A stretch of DNA of 64,000 bases from Thalassotalea euphylliae (GCF_003390375.1 NZ_QUOT01000001.1:2108001-2172000); one strand, 5' to 3'. Positions 1 through 8,787 are shown, counted from the first letter of the stretch. Notes: generated by a model not told the origin, from the sequence alone. A program made the numbers and translations.

Positions 1-64
1 TTTTGCACAGCGTTAGGTAGTGAAAATATAGAGTGTCGATTCGCTTATTTGAATAGGAATAAAG

Positions 65-814
65 ATGGCTGATACTGAATTCGGTAATAAACTTGGCACT
101 TCTGGCTTAGCCTTCTTGCCACTGTACAAACAAGTGGAAAAACACGTTACACAGTTAATTGTTGAGCAACGCTGGAAGCCCGGCGATATGCTACCTAGCG
201 AGTTTCAACTGGCTAGTGAGTTTGGGGTCAGCCAAGGCACAGTGCGCAAAGCGCTCAATACCCTAACCGATGAAAAAGTACTAACCCGCAAGCAAGGCTT
301 AGGGACTTTTGTTGCAGAGCATACTGGCATGCCAGCACTGTACCGATTCTTCCCACTGGTCGCCGATAATCACAGCCCTGAGCTACCGATATCTGAAGTG
401 TTATCGTTAACCATTGAGCCCGCAAATAAAAGCATTGCGAAAGAGCTAGATGTAAAAGCTAAAACCAAAGTGGTTGTACTCAAGCGTCGCCGTACATTGA
501 ATGGTGAATATTGTTTGCTAGAAGATATTTATCTGCCCTATTCCGCATTTACTGGCATAGAAAACGAACCAGAAATTCCGCACACCCTTTATCACTTTTA
601 TCAAACCAACTTTAATCTGACGGTGCATAAAACAGAAGATAAAATCAAAGCGATTCTGGCCGACGAAGCTGATGCTGATTTACTCGCCATAGAACACGGC
701 TCGCCATTGTTAATGTTTACTCGTTCAACTAAGTCGCTAAACGATCAAATAATAGAATATCGCATCACCCGCTGCCGTTCAGATCACTACCACTACTTAG
801 TAAATTTTGATTAG
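65..814 (+). CDS. GntR family regulator with UTRA domain (HutC type)
   Basis: This is a predicted DNA-binding transcription factor of 249 residues. Residues about 21-86 form a GntR winged helix-turn-helix, with the family hallmarks PGDMLPSE and VSQGTVRKAL visible. Residues about 100-243 look like a UTRA ligand-binding domain, which in HutC-type members senses a small metabolite and releases the operator. The ATG follows an AGGA Shine-Dalgarno sequence. The gene lies upstream of, and on the same strand as, an aldo/keto reductase, a dioxygenase and an exporter, so it is probably their local regulator. The leader contains two palindromes that could be its operators. The effector is unknown. The family call is firm; the regulatory target is inferred from position. 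Confidence 0.9.
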   Translation: MADTEFGNKLGTSGLAFLPLYKQVEKHVTQLIVEQRWKPGDMLPSEFQLASEFGVSQGTVRKALNTLTDEKVLTRKQGLGTFVAEHTGMPALYRFFPLVADNHSPELPISEVLSLTIEPANKSIAKELDVKAKTKVVVLKRRRTLNGEYCLLEDIYLPYSAFTGIENEPEIPHTLYHFYQTNFNLTVHKTEDKIKAILADEADADLLAIEHGSPLLMFTRSTKSLNDQIIEYRITRCRSDHYHYLVNFD

Positions 815-962
815 TTCTTTCTTCTGCAGGTAAATTTGTTCAGCTCATTTTCCTGCTTATTTTCCTCTATCTTACGTCATCAACTAAAGCTCAACGTATA
901 ACAATCCTCTTGTTATCGGCTCTCTTTTTGCTCCTAGCTCACAACCAACCGAACACTGCCAC

Positions 963-1029
963 TGATGATTTTTTCATCAATTAATTGACACCTGAAATCA
1001 CCAACGCTAACTTATAGTCTTATATAAGA
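963..1029. promoter_or_regulatory. candidate operator palindromes upstream of the aldo/keto reductase gene
   Basis: Two palindromes are visible in the 280-base gap after the GntR gene. One is TGATGA-N5-TCATCA at 963-979. The other is the perfect 12-mer TCTTATATAAGA at 1018-1029. A TTGACA hexamer lies between them at 985-990. Dimeric GntR proteins bind short palindromes near promoters, so these are plausible operator sites. No published consensus was matched, so the role is inference. Confidence 0.35.
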
Positions 1030-1097
1030 TATAACTTTAATGTTAGGCAATATCTCTAACAGCGGTAACTACTTTTCAATTTCAAAGCGAGTAAGTG

Positions 1098-2057
1098 ATG
1101 GCAACAACGACTATGCCTCAGGTCGGCTTAGGCCTATGGAAGATTGCAAAACAAGACTGTGCACAAACCGTATACGATGCCATTAAGGCGGGTTATCGAC
1201 ATCTTGACAGTGCCTGTGATTACGGCAATGAAATTGAAGTCGGCCAAGGCATTGCCAAGGCCATAGCTGATGGGCTATGTAGCCGTGAAGACCTATGGAT
1301 CACTTCTAAGCTTTGGAATACCTACCACGCACCTGAACATGTGCAACTCGCATTAGAGAAAACCCTTAAAGATCTTGGCGTAGAATACTTAGATCTGTAT
1401 TTAATCCACTTTCCTATTGCTCAAGCCTATGTGCCGATTGAAGAGCGCTATCCACCGGAATGGTTCTTCGATCCAGAGGCAGAGAACCCGAGTATGAAGC
1501 TCGCCCAAGTGCCGCTACATAAAACCTGGGCAGCGATGGAGGAACTGGTCGATAACAGTCTAGTGAAAAATATTGGCATCTGCAATTACAACTCAGCACT
1601 CATGCATGACTTGATGACCTATGCCCGTATTAAACCCTACGCCTTGCAAATTGAATCGCACCCTTACAACACCCAAGAGCGTTTAATTGCCATGGCCAAA
1701 GCCTATGACGTAGAAGTCACAGCATTTTCACCGCTTGGGGCACTCTCGTATTTAGAATTAGATATGGCAGGTGCTGATGAATCCGTACTCACCCAGCCAG
1801 CGGTAGTTGCCGCCGCTGAGCGCTTAGGGAAAACACCAGCACAAGTAGTACTGCGCTGGAACGTGCAGCGGGGCTGCTCAATTATTCCCAAGAGTACCAA
1901 GCTTGAACGTTTAAAAGAAAATATTGCAATTTTCGACTTTGCTCTCAACGACGAAGAGATGACCGCCATTAGCGCATTGAACCTTGATAAGCGCTTTAAT
2001 GATCCTGGGCATTTTTGCCAAGCAGCCTTTAATACGCTTCACCCAATTTATGACTAG
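1098..2057 (+). CDS. aldo/keto reductase (xylose-reductase-like)
   Basis: This is an NAD(P)H-dependent carbonyl reductase of the AKR superfamily, about 319 residues, a normal single-domain length. The catalytic tetrad is visible: Asp in HLDSA, Tyr in DYGNE, Lys in TSKLWN and His in LIHFP (about residues 37, 42, 71 and 104). The C-terminal cofactor-binding stretch IIPKSTKLERLKENI is typical. I chose the ATG at 1098 over the overlapping GTG at 1095. The sequence most resembles AKR2-like polyol or xylose reductases, but the substrate cannot be read from sequence. It stops 9 bases before the dioxygenase gene, so the two are almost certainly cotranscribed. Confidence 0.87.
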   Translation: MATTTMPQVGLGLWKIAKQDCAQTVYDAIKAGYRHLDSACDYGNEIEVGQGIAKAIADGLCSREDLWITSKLWNTYHAPEHVQLALEKTLKDLGVEYLDLYLIHFPIAQAYVPIEERYPPEWFFDPEAENPSMKLAQVPLHKTWAAMEELVDNSLVKNIGICNYNSALMHDLMTYARIKPYALQIESHPYNTQERLIAMAKAYDVEVTAFSPLGALSYLELDMAGADESVLTQPAVVAAAERLGKTPAQVVLRWNVQRGCSIIPKSTKLERLKENIAIFDFALNDEEMTAISALNLDKRFNDPGHFCQAAFNTLHPIYD

Positions 2058-2066
2058 GAGTGTGGC

Positions 2067-3092
2067 ATGTCTTCAAATACAAAGCCTTCAAATAAGATGA
2101 AGTTAACCAGTGTTGACAAGCAGTTTTGCACAGATAAGCCGGATGTATTTCCTGCCGTAGTGGTCAATCCCGATGATTGCGCTAGTGTCGCTGAAAGTGC
2201 TGATTATATTAGGCACCATAAAGCGGTAATCGAACAGCAATTGGCACGATCTGGCGCAATTTTGTTTCGCGGTTTTCCGCTCGATTCCGCAGAAGCATTC
2301 GACGAGTTTACTGCAAGCTTTGGCTATCCCAACTTTTATTACAAAGATTCGTTATCGAATGCCGTGCGCATTAATTTCACAGAGCGGGTATTTACCGCTA
2401 ATGAAGCTCCCAAAGAGGTAGAAATTTACCTGCACAATGAGATGGCGCAAACGCCAATTTACCCCGATAAAATCTTTTTCTTTTGTTTAACGCCAGCCGA
2501 TCAAGGCGGTGCCAGCCCTATATTACGCTGTGATTTACTGCTTGATGCTTTAGCACAAGCCAATCCAGAATTGGCAGCGGCATTCGAGCAAAAAGGCGTG
2601 AAATATACCACCACTATGCCGGGTGAGAATGATCCCAATTCAGGTCAAGGACGCAGCTGGAAAAGTACACTCAGTGTTGAAACACAAACCGAAGCAGAAG
2701 AAAAGTTAGCGCGCTTAGGTTATCGCTGGCAATGGCAACAAGACGGCAGCTTAAAAGCAACAACGGGAAAATTACCTGCGGTGCGCACCTTAACTGATGG
2801 TCGGAAAGTGTTCTTTAATCAATTGGTAGCGGCTTATCAAGGCTGGTCAGGGGTGCGTGAACATCACCAAGATAGCTTATGTTTTGGTGATGACAGTGAA
2901 ATTCCCAAGGCATGGCTAGAAGAGATTATCGCAACCGCCGAGCAATACGCATTTGATGTAGAGTGGCAGGCAGGTGACGTCGCTGTGGTTGACAATAATC
3001 TGGCAATGCATGGCCGTCGCCCTTATGGCGGTGAGACAAAACGGCAAGTGTTAGTTGCACTTGGCGCCGCAACAGATAATATACCAGCCTAG
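2067..3092 (+). CDS. TauD/TfdA family Fe(II)/2-oxoglutarate dioxygenase (SyrP-like)
   Basis: This is a predicted non-haem iron, 2-oxoglutarate-dependent oxygenase of 341 residues, a single jelly-roll domain. The metal triad is H123-x-E125 (in YLHNEMAQ) and H315 (in NLAMHGRRPY), with arginines following the distal His available for the 2-oxoglutarate carboxylate. The use of Glu in the HNEM motif resembles the SyrP/clavaminate-synthase-like branch, many of whose members hydroxylate amino acids, rather than classical TauD with HxD. It sits between the reductase gene and an exporter gene. The substrate is unknown. Taurine-like desulfonation is suggested only by the neighbouring YeiH-type gene and is speculative. 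Confidence 0.85.
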   Translation: MSSNTKPSNKMKLTSVDKQFCTDKPDVFPAVVVNPDDCASVAESADYIRHHKAVIEQQLARSGAILFRGFPLDSAEAFDEFTASFGYPNFYYKDSLSNAVRINFTERVFTANEAPKEVEIYLHNEMAQTPIYPDKIFFFCLTPADQGGASPILRCDLLLDALAQANPELAAAFEQKGVKYTTTMPGENDPNSGQGRSWKSTLSVETQTEAEEKLARLGYRWQWQQDGSLKATTGKLPAVRTLTDGRKVFFNQLVAAYQGWSGVREHHQDSLCFGDDSEIPKAWLEEIIATAEQYAFDVEWQAGDVAVVDNNLAMHGRRPYGGETKRQVLVALGAATDNIPA

Positions 3093-3108
3093 TTGTAAAA
3101 ATCTGTGT

Positions 3109-4107
3109 ATGTTAATGAAAATAAAGGCGCTTTTTCCCGGAAGTTTTATTGCTGTAATCACTGGCCTTGCCGCCTTATTCCTTGCTGAGCATTACAATGC
3201 CCCCGCCATGCTGTTTGCATTACTGCTCGGTATAGCCCTGTCATTTTTACACGAAGAAACTAAATGTAAAGCAGGTATTGAATTTACCGCCTCTACGATT
3301 TTACGCATTGGTGTTGCTTTGCTTGGCTTTCGAATAGCCTTCGATGATTTAACGTCGCTTGGTTGGTCAACGGCGTTGCTACTGATTGCTGCTATCGGCT
3401 CAACTATTATTTTCGGCGTTTTACTCAGTCGGGCTATGGGGATGAGTCGGCGCTTTGGCATGTTAACCGGTGGCTCAGTCGCTATATGCGGCGCCTCTGC
3501 CGCCATGGCAATTTCAGCCATACTGCCTAATGATAAAAACAAAGAACGCGATACCTTGCTGACGATTATCGGGGTCACTTCGCTGTCTACTATTGCGATG
3601 ATCGCCTACCCCATTATCGCCACCAGCCTAGGCTTAAACGAATACGATACCAGTATTTTCCTTGGCGGCACCATTCATGATGTAGCGCAAGTGGTCGGCG
3701 CAGGCTATTCAGTATCAGAGCAAACGGGTGATTTATCAACGCTGGTAAAATTAGTGCGCGTTAGCTTTTTAATGCCAGTGGTACTAATGATGTTGCTAGC
3801 GCTTAGAGAGCAATTTAAAAATGACCAGCAAGTTGATCACAAACCTCATTTCCCCAGCTTCTTAATCGCCTTTGTTGTGTTTATGGTAATTAACTCACTG
3901 GTCGATTTACCGACTGTGATCACCGAAGGAGCAACTACCATTAGCCGTTTTGCCCTTGTGATTGCTATCGCCGCGATTGGCATGAAGTCCAACCTGTCAA
4001 AATTGACCAGTGTTGGTGTTAAACCTATCATTTTAATGGTCGCTGAAACCATTTGGATAGCACTGTTTATTATTGTTTATCTGCTGTGTATGAAAATGAT
4101 GGGCTAG
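3109..4107 (+). CDS. YeiH/TauZ-type (UPF0324) putative sulfate exporter
   Basis: This is a polytopic inner membrane protein of about 332 residues with roughly ten hydrophobic helices. It belongs to the UPF0324/YeiH family. Conserved family segments are visible, including GGSVAICGASAAMAISA and LGGTIHDVAQVVGAGYSVS. Some family members (TauZ, SuyZ) are proposed to export sulfate or sulfite during organosulfonate breakdown; others have no known substrate. The frame is open from a TTG at 3055 inside the dioxygenase gene, but ATG 3109 (or ATG 3115) gives the usual N-terminus. It starts 17 bases after the dioxygenase stop, so it is probably the last gene of the same operon. It converges with the DUF2845 gene. 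Confidence 0.85.
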   Translation: MLMKIKALFPGSFIAVITGLAALFLAEHYNAPAMLFALLLGIALSFLHEETKCKAGIEFTASTILRIGVALLGFRIAFDDLTSLGWSTALLLIAAIGSTIIFGVLLSRAMGMSRRFGMLTGGSVAICGASAAMAISAILPNDKNKERDTLLTIIGVTSLSTIAMIAYPIIATSLGLNEYDTSIFLGGTIHDVAQVVGAGYSVSEQTGDLSTLVKLVRVSFLMPVVLMMLLALREQFKNDQQVDHKPHFPSFLIAFVVFMVINSLVDLPTVITEGATTISRFALVIAIAAIGMKSNLSKLTSVGVKPIILMVAETIWIALFIIVYLLCMKMMG

Positions 4108-4121
4108 TCGTATCAAAGCAC

Positions 4122-4412
4122 TTATCTAGATTCTTTAATATTGATCAGCTTACCGCCACGAAAGGTGAAAATAATCAGTGGTGCGGACGGCGATCGTTTA
4201 AACTTATAAACCAGTTTATCGACTTTAGGCTGGTCATCGCCGCTAATCGTTTCTTGCGCTCTAGGGTCACCGCAGCGGCTGATCACTTGGTATTTATCCA
4301 TGCCGTGACGAATATGACCGCCATCACAGCGAACCGAACTACGATCTCGCTCCATGGCCAATAATGGCAAACATACAATAGTAGCTAACACCAAAGTTAA
4401 TAAATACTTCAC
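4122..4412 (-). CDS. DUF2845 domain-containing secreted protein
   Basis: This small protein (about 96 residues from GTG 4412) has a signal peptide (KYLLTLVLATIVCLPLLA) and then a DUF2845 core. That core is recognised by CDGGHIRHGMDKYQVISRCG with its two cysteines and by a C-terminal FTFRGGKLINI strand. The family is of unknown function and usually periplasmic. GTG 4412 is preferred because a GGGGG Shine-Dalgarno-like run lies 8 bases upstream. An ATG at 4427 and a longer frame reaching 4514 are possible, but both put extra residues before the signal peptide. It converges on the exporter gene with a 14-base gap. Confidence 0.75.
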   Translation of the reverse strand: MKYLLTLVLATIVCLPLLAMERDRSSVRCDGGHIRHGMDKYQVISRCGDPRAQETISGDDQPKVDKLVYKFKRSPSAPLIIFTFRGGKLINIKESR

Positions 4413-4643
4413 TGATATGACCCCCATTCCACCACCATTAAACGACAAAGCTAACCCAACGTGCTTTGGATCTATTGTTAGAGTAGACCATACTAACCGA
4501 TAAAAACTTAACACTAACTGAAAGTTAAAATTAACTATGCAATAAAATACATAACTTCGTTAAGTCTAAGTTTACTTGCGCGCTAAAATACTTTGAAGAA
4601 TCATTATTTATTTAAATTGTATTGTCGGGGTGCCGACAGCACA

Positions 4644-4674
4644 AAAGAGGGAAAAAGCGCTTGTTTCCCTCTTT
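4644..4674. terminator. bidirectional hairpin in the DUF2845-fadA gap
   Basis: The perfect 11-base arms AAAGAGGGAAA and TTTCCCTCTTT are separated by 9 bases. A smaller hairpin, TGTCGG-N4-CCGACA, lies just before it (4623-4638). It looks like a terminator or stable RNA end, but no gene points straight into it, and the neighbouring short reading frames are not convincing. Apart from this, the fadBA terminator and a structured segment, I see nothing in the 4413-5021 gap. Confidence 0.5.
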
Positions 4675-4872
4675 CATCTTCCTCAGCGCCCTGCACAGTG
4701 AAAAGCATTTATATTGCACTTGCGCTTGATTGCTATCCCTGATGATGTCACGTCCATGTGCCACATCAGTGCTCGACGTCCTGTCTCGCATAGCAATACG
4801 CCTGCAATTACACTATCAATTTCCTGTGAAGGGATAATGCAGTATCCAGCTCCCGGAGAATCAATCAGGCAC

Positions 4873-4900
4873 AAAAAAGCACCGCCGAAGCAGTGCTTTT
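4873..4900 (-). terminator. intrinsic terminator of fadBA
   Basis: On the minus strand the arms AAAAGCAC and GTGCTTTT flank a 10-base loop, and the second arm runs into six T residues. It lies about 120 bases past the fadA stop, with no gene between, and fits a rho-independent terminator for the fadBA transcript. Confidence 0.75.
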
Positions 4901-4936
4901 AAAATACCTTTAGCGTTTAGCTAATCACGCCGGATA

Positions 4937-5010
4937 ATGACGTAAATTCAAGGCCGAAGCGCGGAATGTACAAGGGTACATGAGCACTTCCAACGCGGAA
5001 GTTACGTTAT
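4937..5010. other. structured segment just downstream of fadA
   Basis: Between fadA and its terminator lies a segment with a perfect hairpin ATGTAC-AAGG-GTACAT (4966-4981). Outer ACGTAA and TTACGT arms and two similar GCGGAA words flank it. The arrangement resembles intergenic palindromic repeats of marine gammaproteobacteria, but only one copy is visible here. The repeat assignment is tentative. Confidence 0.35.
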
Positions 5011-5021
5011 TAAACCAGTGA

Positions 5022-6185
5022 TTAAACGCGTTCGAAAACGGTTGCTACACCTTGACCTAAACCAACACACATAGTTGCTAAACCAATGTTCACGTCTTGC
5101 GCTTCCATTAGGTTAACTAGCGTGGTTGAGATACGTGTACCTGAACAACCTAGTGGGTGACCAAGTGCAATCGCACCACCGTTTAAGTTGATCATGTCGT
5201 CCATCTTGTCTTCAAGACCTAGTGCGCGAACACACGAAACCGCTTGTGCAGCGAATGCTTCGTTGAATTCAGCTAACTGAATGTCTTCTAATGATAAACC
5301 AGCGCGCTTAAGGGCTTTCTTAGTCGCTGGTACTGGACCGTAACCCATAGTTGATGGATCGCAACCTGCTGACGCAAAACCACGGATTTTAACGCGTGGT
5401 GTTAAGCCTAGCTCTTTCGCTTTATCAGCAGACATCACTAACATCGCTGATGCACCATCAGAAAGCGCTGATGAAGTACCTGCAGTTACTGTACCGTTTA
5501 CTGGGTCGAATACTGGGCGTAAGCCTGCTAATGATTCAACCGTTGTTTCAGGACGAATTACTTCATCGTGCTCAATTAGTGACAATACGCCGTTAGCGTC
5601 GTGACCTAATGTTGGGATGATTTCGTTTGCCCAACGACCTTCAACAGTTGCTTTGTGAGCAAGCTGGTGAGAGCGAGCGCCAAATGCGTCTTGCTGTTCA
5701 CGTGTTACACCGTGTTGCATACCTAGTAACTCAGCCGTTAAGCCCATGTTACCAGCAGCACGAGAGATGTACTTGCTTAGTGCTGGATCGAAATCCACAT
5801 CGTACATCATAGGTACGTGACCCATGTGCTCAACACCACCAACCATGTAAACGTCACCTTGACCTGCCATGATAAAGGCAGAAGCATCGTGTAATGCACT
5901 CATTGAAGAGCCACATAAACGGTTAACGGTAATAGCGCCAACTGACTTAGGAATGTCAGTTAATAGCTGAGCGTTACGAGCAATGTTGAAACCTTGCTCT
6001 TTAGTTTGCTTAACGTTACCCCAGATAATGTCTTCGATTAACGCTGGGTCTAAGTTAGGGTTGCGATCTAATAGCGCTTGCATTAGGTGCGCAGATAAGG
6101 TCTCGGCACGTACGTTACGGAAAACACCAGCCTTAGAGCGACCCATAGGGGTACGAATACAATCGACAATTACGACTTCTTTCAT
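5022..6185 (-). CDS. fadA: 3-ketoacyl-CoA thiolase, beta subunit of the fatty acid oxidation complex
   Basis: FadA performs the thiolytic step of beta-oxidation, cutting 3-ketoacyl-CoA to acetyl-CoA and a shortened acyl-CoA. At 387 residues it matches the length of E. coli FadA. The nucleophile is C91 in NRLCGSSMSAL, the catalytic His lies in GGAIALGHPLGCSG, and the second Cys in ATMCVGLGQG near the C-terminus. It begins 15 bases after the fadB stop with an AGGAAAG ribosome site, so fadB and fadA form one operon and their products assemble as a cytoplasmic alpha2beta2 complex. A terminator follows at 4873-4900. Confidence 0.97.
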   Translation of the reverse strand: MKEVVIVDCIRTPMGRSKAGVFRNVRAETLSAHLMQALLDRNPNLDPALIEDIIWGNVKQTKEQGFNIARNAQLLTDIPKSVGAITVNRLCGSSMSALHDASAFIMAGQGDVYMVGGVEHMGHVPMMYDVDFDPALSKYISRAAGNMGLTAELLGMQHGVTREQQDAFGARSHQLAHKATVEGRWANEIIPTLGHDANGVLSLIEHDEVIRPETTVESLAGLRPVFDPVNGTVTAGTSSALSDGASAMLVMSADKAKELGLTPRVKIRGFASAGCDPSTMGYGPVPATKKALKRAGLSLEDIQLAEFNEAFAAQAVSCVRALGLEDKMDDMINLNGGAIALGHPLGCSGTRISTTLVNLMEAQDVNIGLATMCVGLGQGVATVFERV

Positions 6186-6200
6186 TTTTCTTTCCTCGGC

Positions 6201-8366
6201 TTAAGCTGTTTTCACATCAGTGGTGTAGTAAGACTTGCCAGATTTAGCCATCTCACGCATACCGTCTGTTACTTGGTAAATTTCACCTAAGTGGGCGAAC
6301 TTGTCAGCCAATTCGATGAATTTCTCTAGACCAACTGTTTCTAGGTAACGAATTGGACCACCGCGGAATGGAGGGAAACCTAGACCGTAGATTAAGCCCA
6401 TATCTGCTTCAGCAGCCGTATCAACGATACCTTCTTCTAAACAACGAACTACTTCGTTCACCATAGGGATCATTAGGCGTGCGATAACTTCGTCAGCGTC
6501 GAAGTCCTTCTTGTCAGCAACGTTGCCAGCAAATAACTCGTATGCTTTTTCTGCTGGTACTTTGGTTGGACGACCGCGCTTGTCTTTACCGTAGTCGTAG
6601 AAACCTTTGCCATTCTTCTGACCGTAACGATCATCACCAAATAGAATGCTTACTGGATCGTTGTCGATCTTCTGCATACGTGTTGGGAAGCCAGCAGACA
6701 TAACACCTGTACAGTGATCAGCTGTGTCGATACCAACAACGTCAAGTAAGTACGCAGGACCCATAGGCCAGCCGAATTGCTTCTCCATTACCTTATCAAC
6801 GGCAGTAAAATCAGCACCTTCTTTTACTAAGTGGCTGAAACCTGCAAAGTATGGGAATAATACGCGGTTTACGTAGAAACCTGGGCAGTCGTTAACCACG
6901 ATAGGTGATTTACCCATTTTCGCAGCGTAAGCAACAACAGCAGCAACGGTTTCGTCAGACGTTTCTTTACCACGGATAACTTCTACTAATGGCATTTTGT
7001 GCACTGGGTTGAAGAAGTGCATACCACAGAACTTGTCTTTGCGCTTAACGCTTTCAGCAAGTAGGTCGATAGAAATCGTTGAGGTGTTTGAGGCAAGAAT
7101 TGCGTCGTCACCTGTAACGCCTTCAACTTCGGCTAATACAATGCCTTTTACTTTCGGGTTTTCAACAACCGCTTCAACCACAACGTCAACATCTTTTAAG
7201 CTGTCGTAGCTTAACGTTGGTGTGATGTTATTTAACACGCCCGCCATTTTCTTAGCGTTCATGCGACCACGTTCAACCTGCTTAGTTAATAAGCCAGCTG
7301 CTGTGGTTAAACCTAAATCAAGTGCGCTATCAGCAATGTCTTTCATGACAATTGGCGTGCCTTTAGCAGCTGATTGGTAAGCGATACCGCCACCCATGAT
7401 ACCAGCGCCAAGTACCGCAGCTTTTTCAACAGGTGCACCTGCTTTCGCCGCTTTCTTCGCTTTGCCTTTGATCACTTGATCAGACATGAAAATGCCGATT
7501 TGTGCTGTCGCTGCGTCAGTTTTCGCAAGCTTAGCAAAACCTTCGTTTTCAATTGCCATTGCCCCAGCACGGTCTAAACCTGCCGCCGCTTCTAATGACT
7601 TAACCATAGTCATTGGTGCTGGGTAGTGCTTACCCGCTTTCGCTGCGATCATACCTTTACAAGTATTGAAGGTCATGATGGTTTCAGTTGGCGTTAGCTT
7701 TAAAGGCTCTAATTTAGCTTGGCGTTTTGCTTGCCAGTTTAACTTACCTTCGATCGCTTGTTTCACCATAGCAATCGCTGCATCGCGAAGTTGCTCAGGC
7801 GCAACAACCGCATCAACAACACCAACGGCTAGTGCTTGTTCAGCTTTGTGAGCTTTACCTGTCGACATCCACTCAACTGCGTTGTCAGCACCGATAATAC
7901 GAGGTAAACGAACAGTACCGCCAAAACCAGGCATTAAACCTAATTTAACTTCTGGTAAGCCGATAGATGCTGTTGTGTCTGCAACACGGTAGTCACAGGT
8001 TAAAATCATTTCACAACCGCCACCTAGTGCGAAGCCGTTAACTGCTGCAACTTTTGGTAGGTCGATATCTTCAAACGAATCAAATAAGTCAGTAGCCGCT
8101 TTAACCCAAGGGATTAACTCGTCCATTGGCTTTTTGAAAGTTTCTAGGAATTCTGTGATGTCAGCGCCAGCAATGAATGCTGATTTGCCAGAGGTAACAA
8201 TAATACCTTTTGCGTCGCTGCAGTTTTTGATCGCGTCGACTACTGCGCGATATTCTTCAAATGTTGCCTGATCGAACTTGTTTACTGAACCTTCGGCGTC
8301 GAATTTAAATTCAACAATACCGTCAGCAAGTAACTCGGCAGAAAGGCTTTTGCCTTGAAATAACAT
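6201..8366 (-). CDS. fadB: fatty acid oxidation complex alpha subunit (enoyl-CoA hydratase / 3-hydroxyacyl-CoA dehydrogenase)
   Basis: FadB is the 721-residue bifunctional subunit of the cytoplasmic beta-oxidation complex. The N-terminal crotonase domain has the hydratase glutamates in GGGCEM and GLPEVKLG and the oxyanion loop NGFALGGG. The central NAD-binding Rossmann motif is VLGAGIMGGGIAY, the dehydrogenase His is in GMHFFNPVHKMPLVEV, and a duplicated C-terminal helical domain follows. The start has a very strong GGAGGAG ribosome site 7 bases upstream. It is the first gene of fadBA. The upstream region contains long inverted repeats that may be regulator sites. Confidence 0.97.
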   Translation of the reverse strand: MLFQGKSLSAELLADGIVEFKFDAEGSVNKFDQATFEEYRAVVDAIKNCSDAKGIIVTSGKSAFIAGADITEFLETFKKPMDELIPWVKAATDLFDSFEDIDLPKVAAVNGFALGGGCEMILTCDYRVADTTASIGLPEVKLGLMPGFGGTVRLPRIIGADNAVEWMSTGKAHKAEQALAVGVVDAVVAPEQLRDAAIAMVKQAIEGKLNWQAKRQAKLEPLKLTPTETIMTFNTCKGMIAAKAGKHYPAPMTMVKSLEAAAGLDRAGAMAIENEGFAKLAKTDAATAQIGIFMSDQVIKGKAKKAAKAGAPVEKAAVLGAGIMGGGIAYQSAAKGTPIVMKDIADSALDLGLTTAAGLLTKQVERGRMNAKKMAGVLNNITPTLSYDSLKDVDVVVEAVVENPKVKGIVLAEVEGVTGDDAILASNTSTISIDLLAESVKRKDKFCGMHFFNPVHKMPLVEVIRGKETSDETVAAVVAYAAKMGKSPIVVNDCPGFYVNRVLFPYFAGFSHLVKEGADFTAVDKVMEKQFGWPMGPAYLLDVVGIDTADHCTGVMSAGFPTRMQKIDNDPVSILFGDDRYGQKNGKGFYDYGKDKRGRPTKVPAEKAYELFAGNVADKKDFDADEVIARLMIPMVNEVVRCLEEGIVDTAAEADMGLIYGLGFPPFRGGPIRYLETVGLEKFIELADKFAHLGEIYQVTDGMREMAKSGKSYYTTDVKTA

Positions 8367-8426
8367 GCCTGATCTCCTCCACCCGATTAAGGTGCTTGTT
8401 AGACTGGTTTTTGTAATTACTTATTA

Positions 8427-8627
8427 GAGTGTATTGACCTTTCAGGGCTACTTTAATGCCACCTGCTTGGCCGCTCTAAACATAATTTAACCTCGAAAGG
8501 TCAACACACTCGATATAACTAAATCGTTATGAATTGTAATGCTAGCCGACTGAGTTTGCCCTGAAAGAATGCGAAAAGCAACTTTTTTAAACAGGTGTTT
8601 TAATTGAGTGTTTACTTGTACACTCAA
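8427..8627. promoter_or_regulatory. fadB promoter region with paired inverted repeats
   Basis: The 421-base gap between fadB and the chemoreceptor gene holds two 17-mers facing each other: GAGTGTATTGACCTTTC at 8427-8443 and GAAAGGTCAACACACTC at 8495-8511. They are reverse complements with one mismatch. A related palindrome TTGAGTGT-N8-ACACTCAA lies at 8604-8627. The minus-strand copy contains TTGACC, a possible -35 for fadB, giving a leader of roughly 100 bases. This is a good candidate for a fatty-acid regulator region, but I could not match it to the FadR or PsrA consensus. No gene is supported in the gap. Confidence 0.5.
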
Positions 8628-8787
8628 AATAGCAAACCTAGATAGAATCGGCGGTACAACAAACTTACACACTGACAGATTGACTCCAACTATGCCAATG
8701 AATATTTGCTATATCTTGTATTAATATGGGGCGCATAATTTAGTATTCAAGCAATAGCTAAACCATGCGCATTTCAAATAGAATCGA

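Noticed and set aside
3192..3578. 128-residue minus-strand frame opposite the YeiH-type gene
   Set aside because: It is antisense to clear membrane-protein coding sequence and has no domain.
4683..4902. Overlapping 62- and 63-residue frames on both strands between DUF2845 and fadA
   Set aside because: They overlap each other and the fadBA terminator, and neither has a known domain or clear ribosome site.
8487..8672. 61-residue minus-strand frame upstream of fadB
   Set aside because: It overlaps the inverted repeats of the fadB control region and has no recognisable features.
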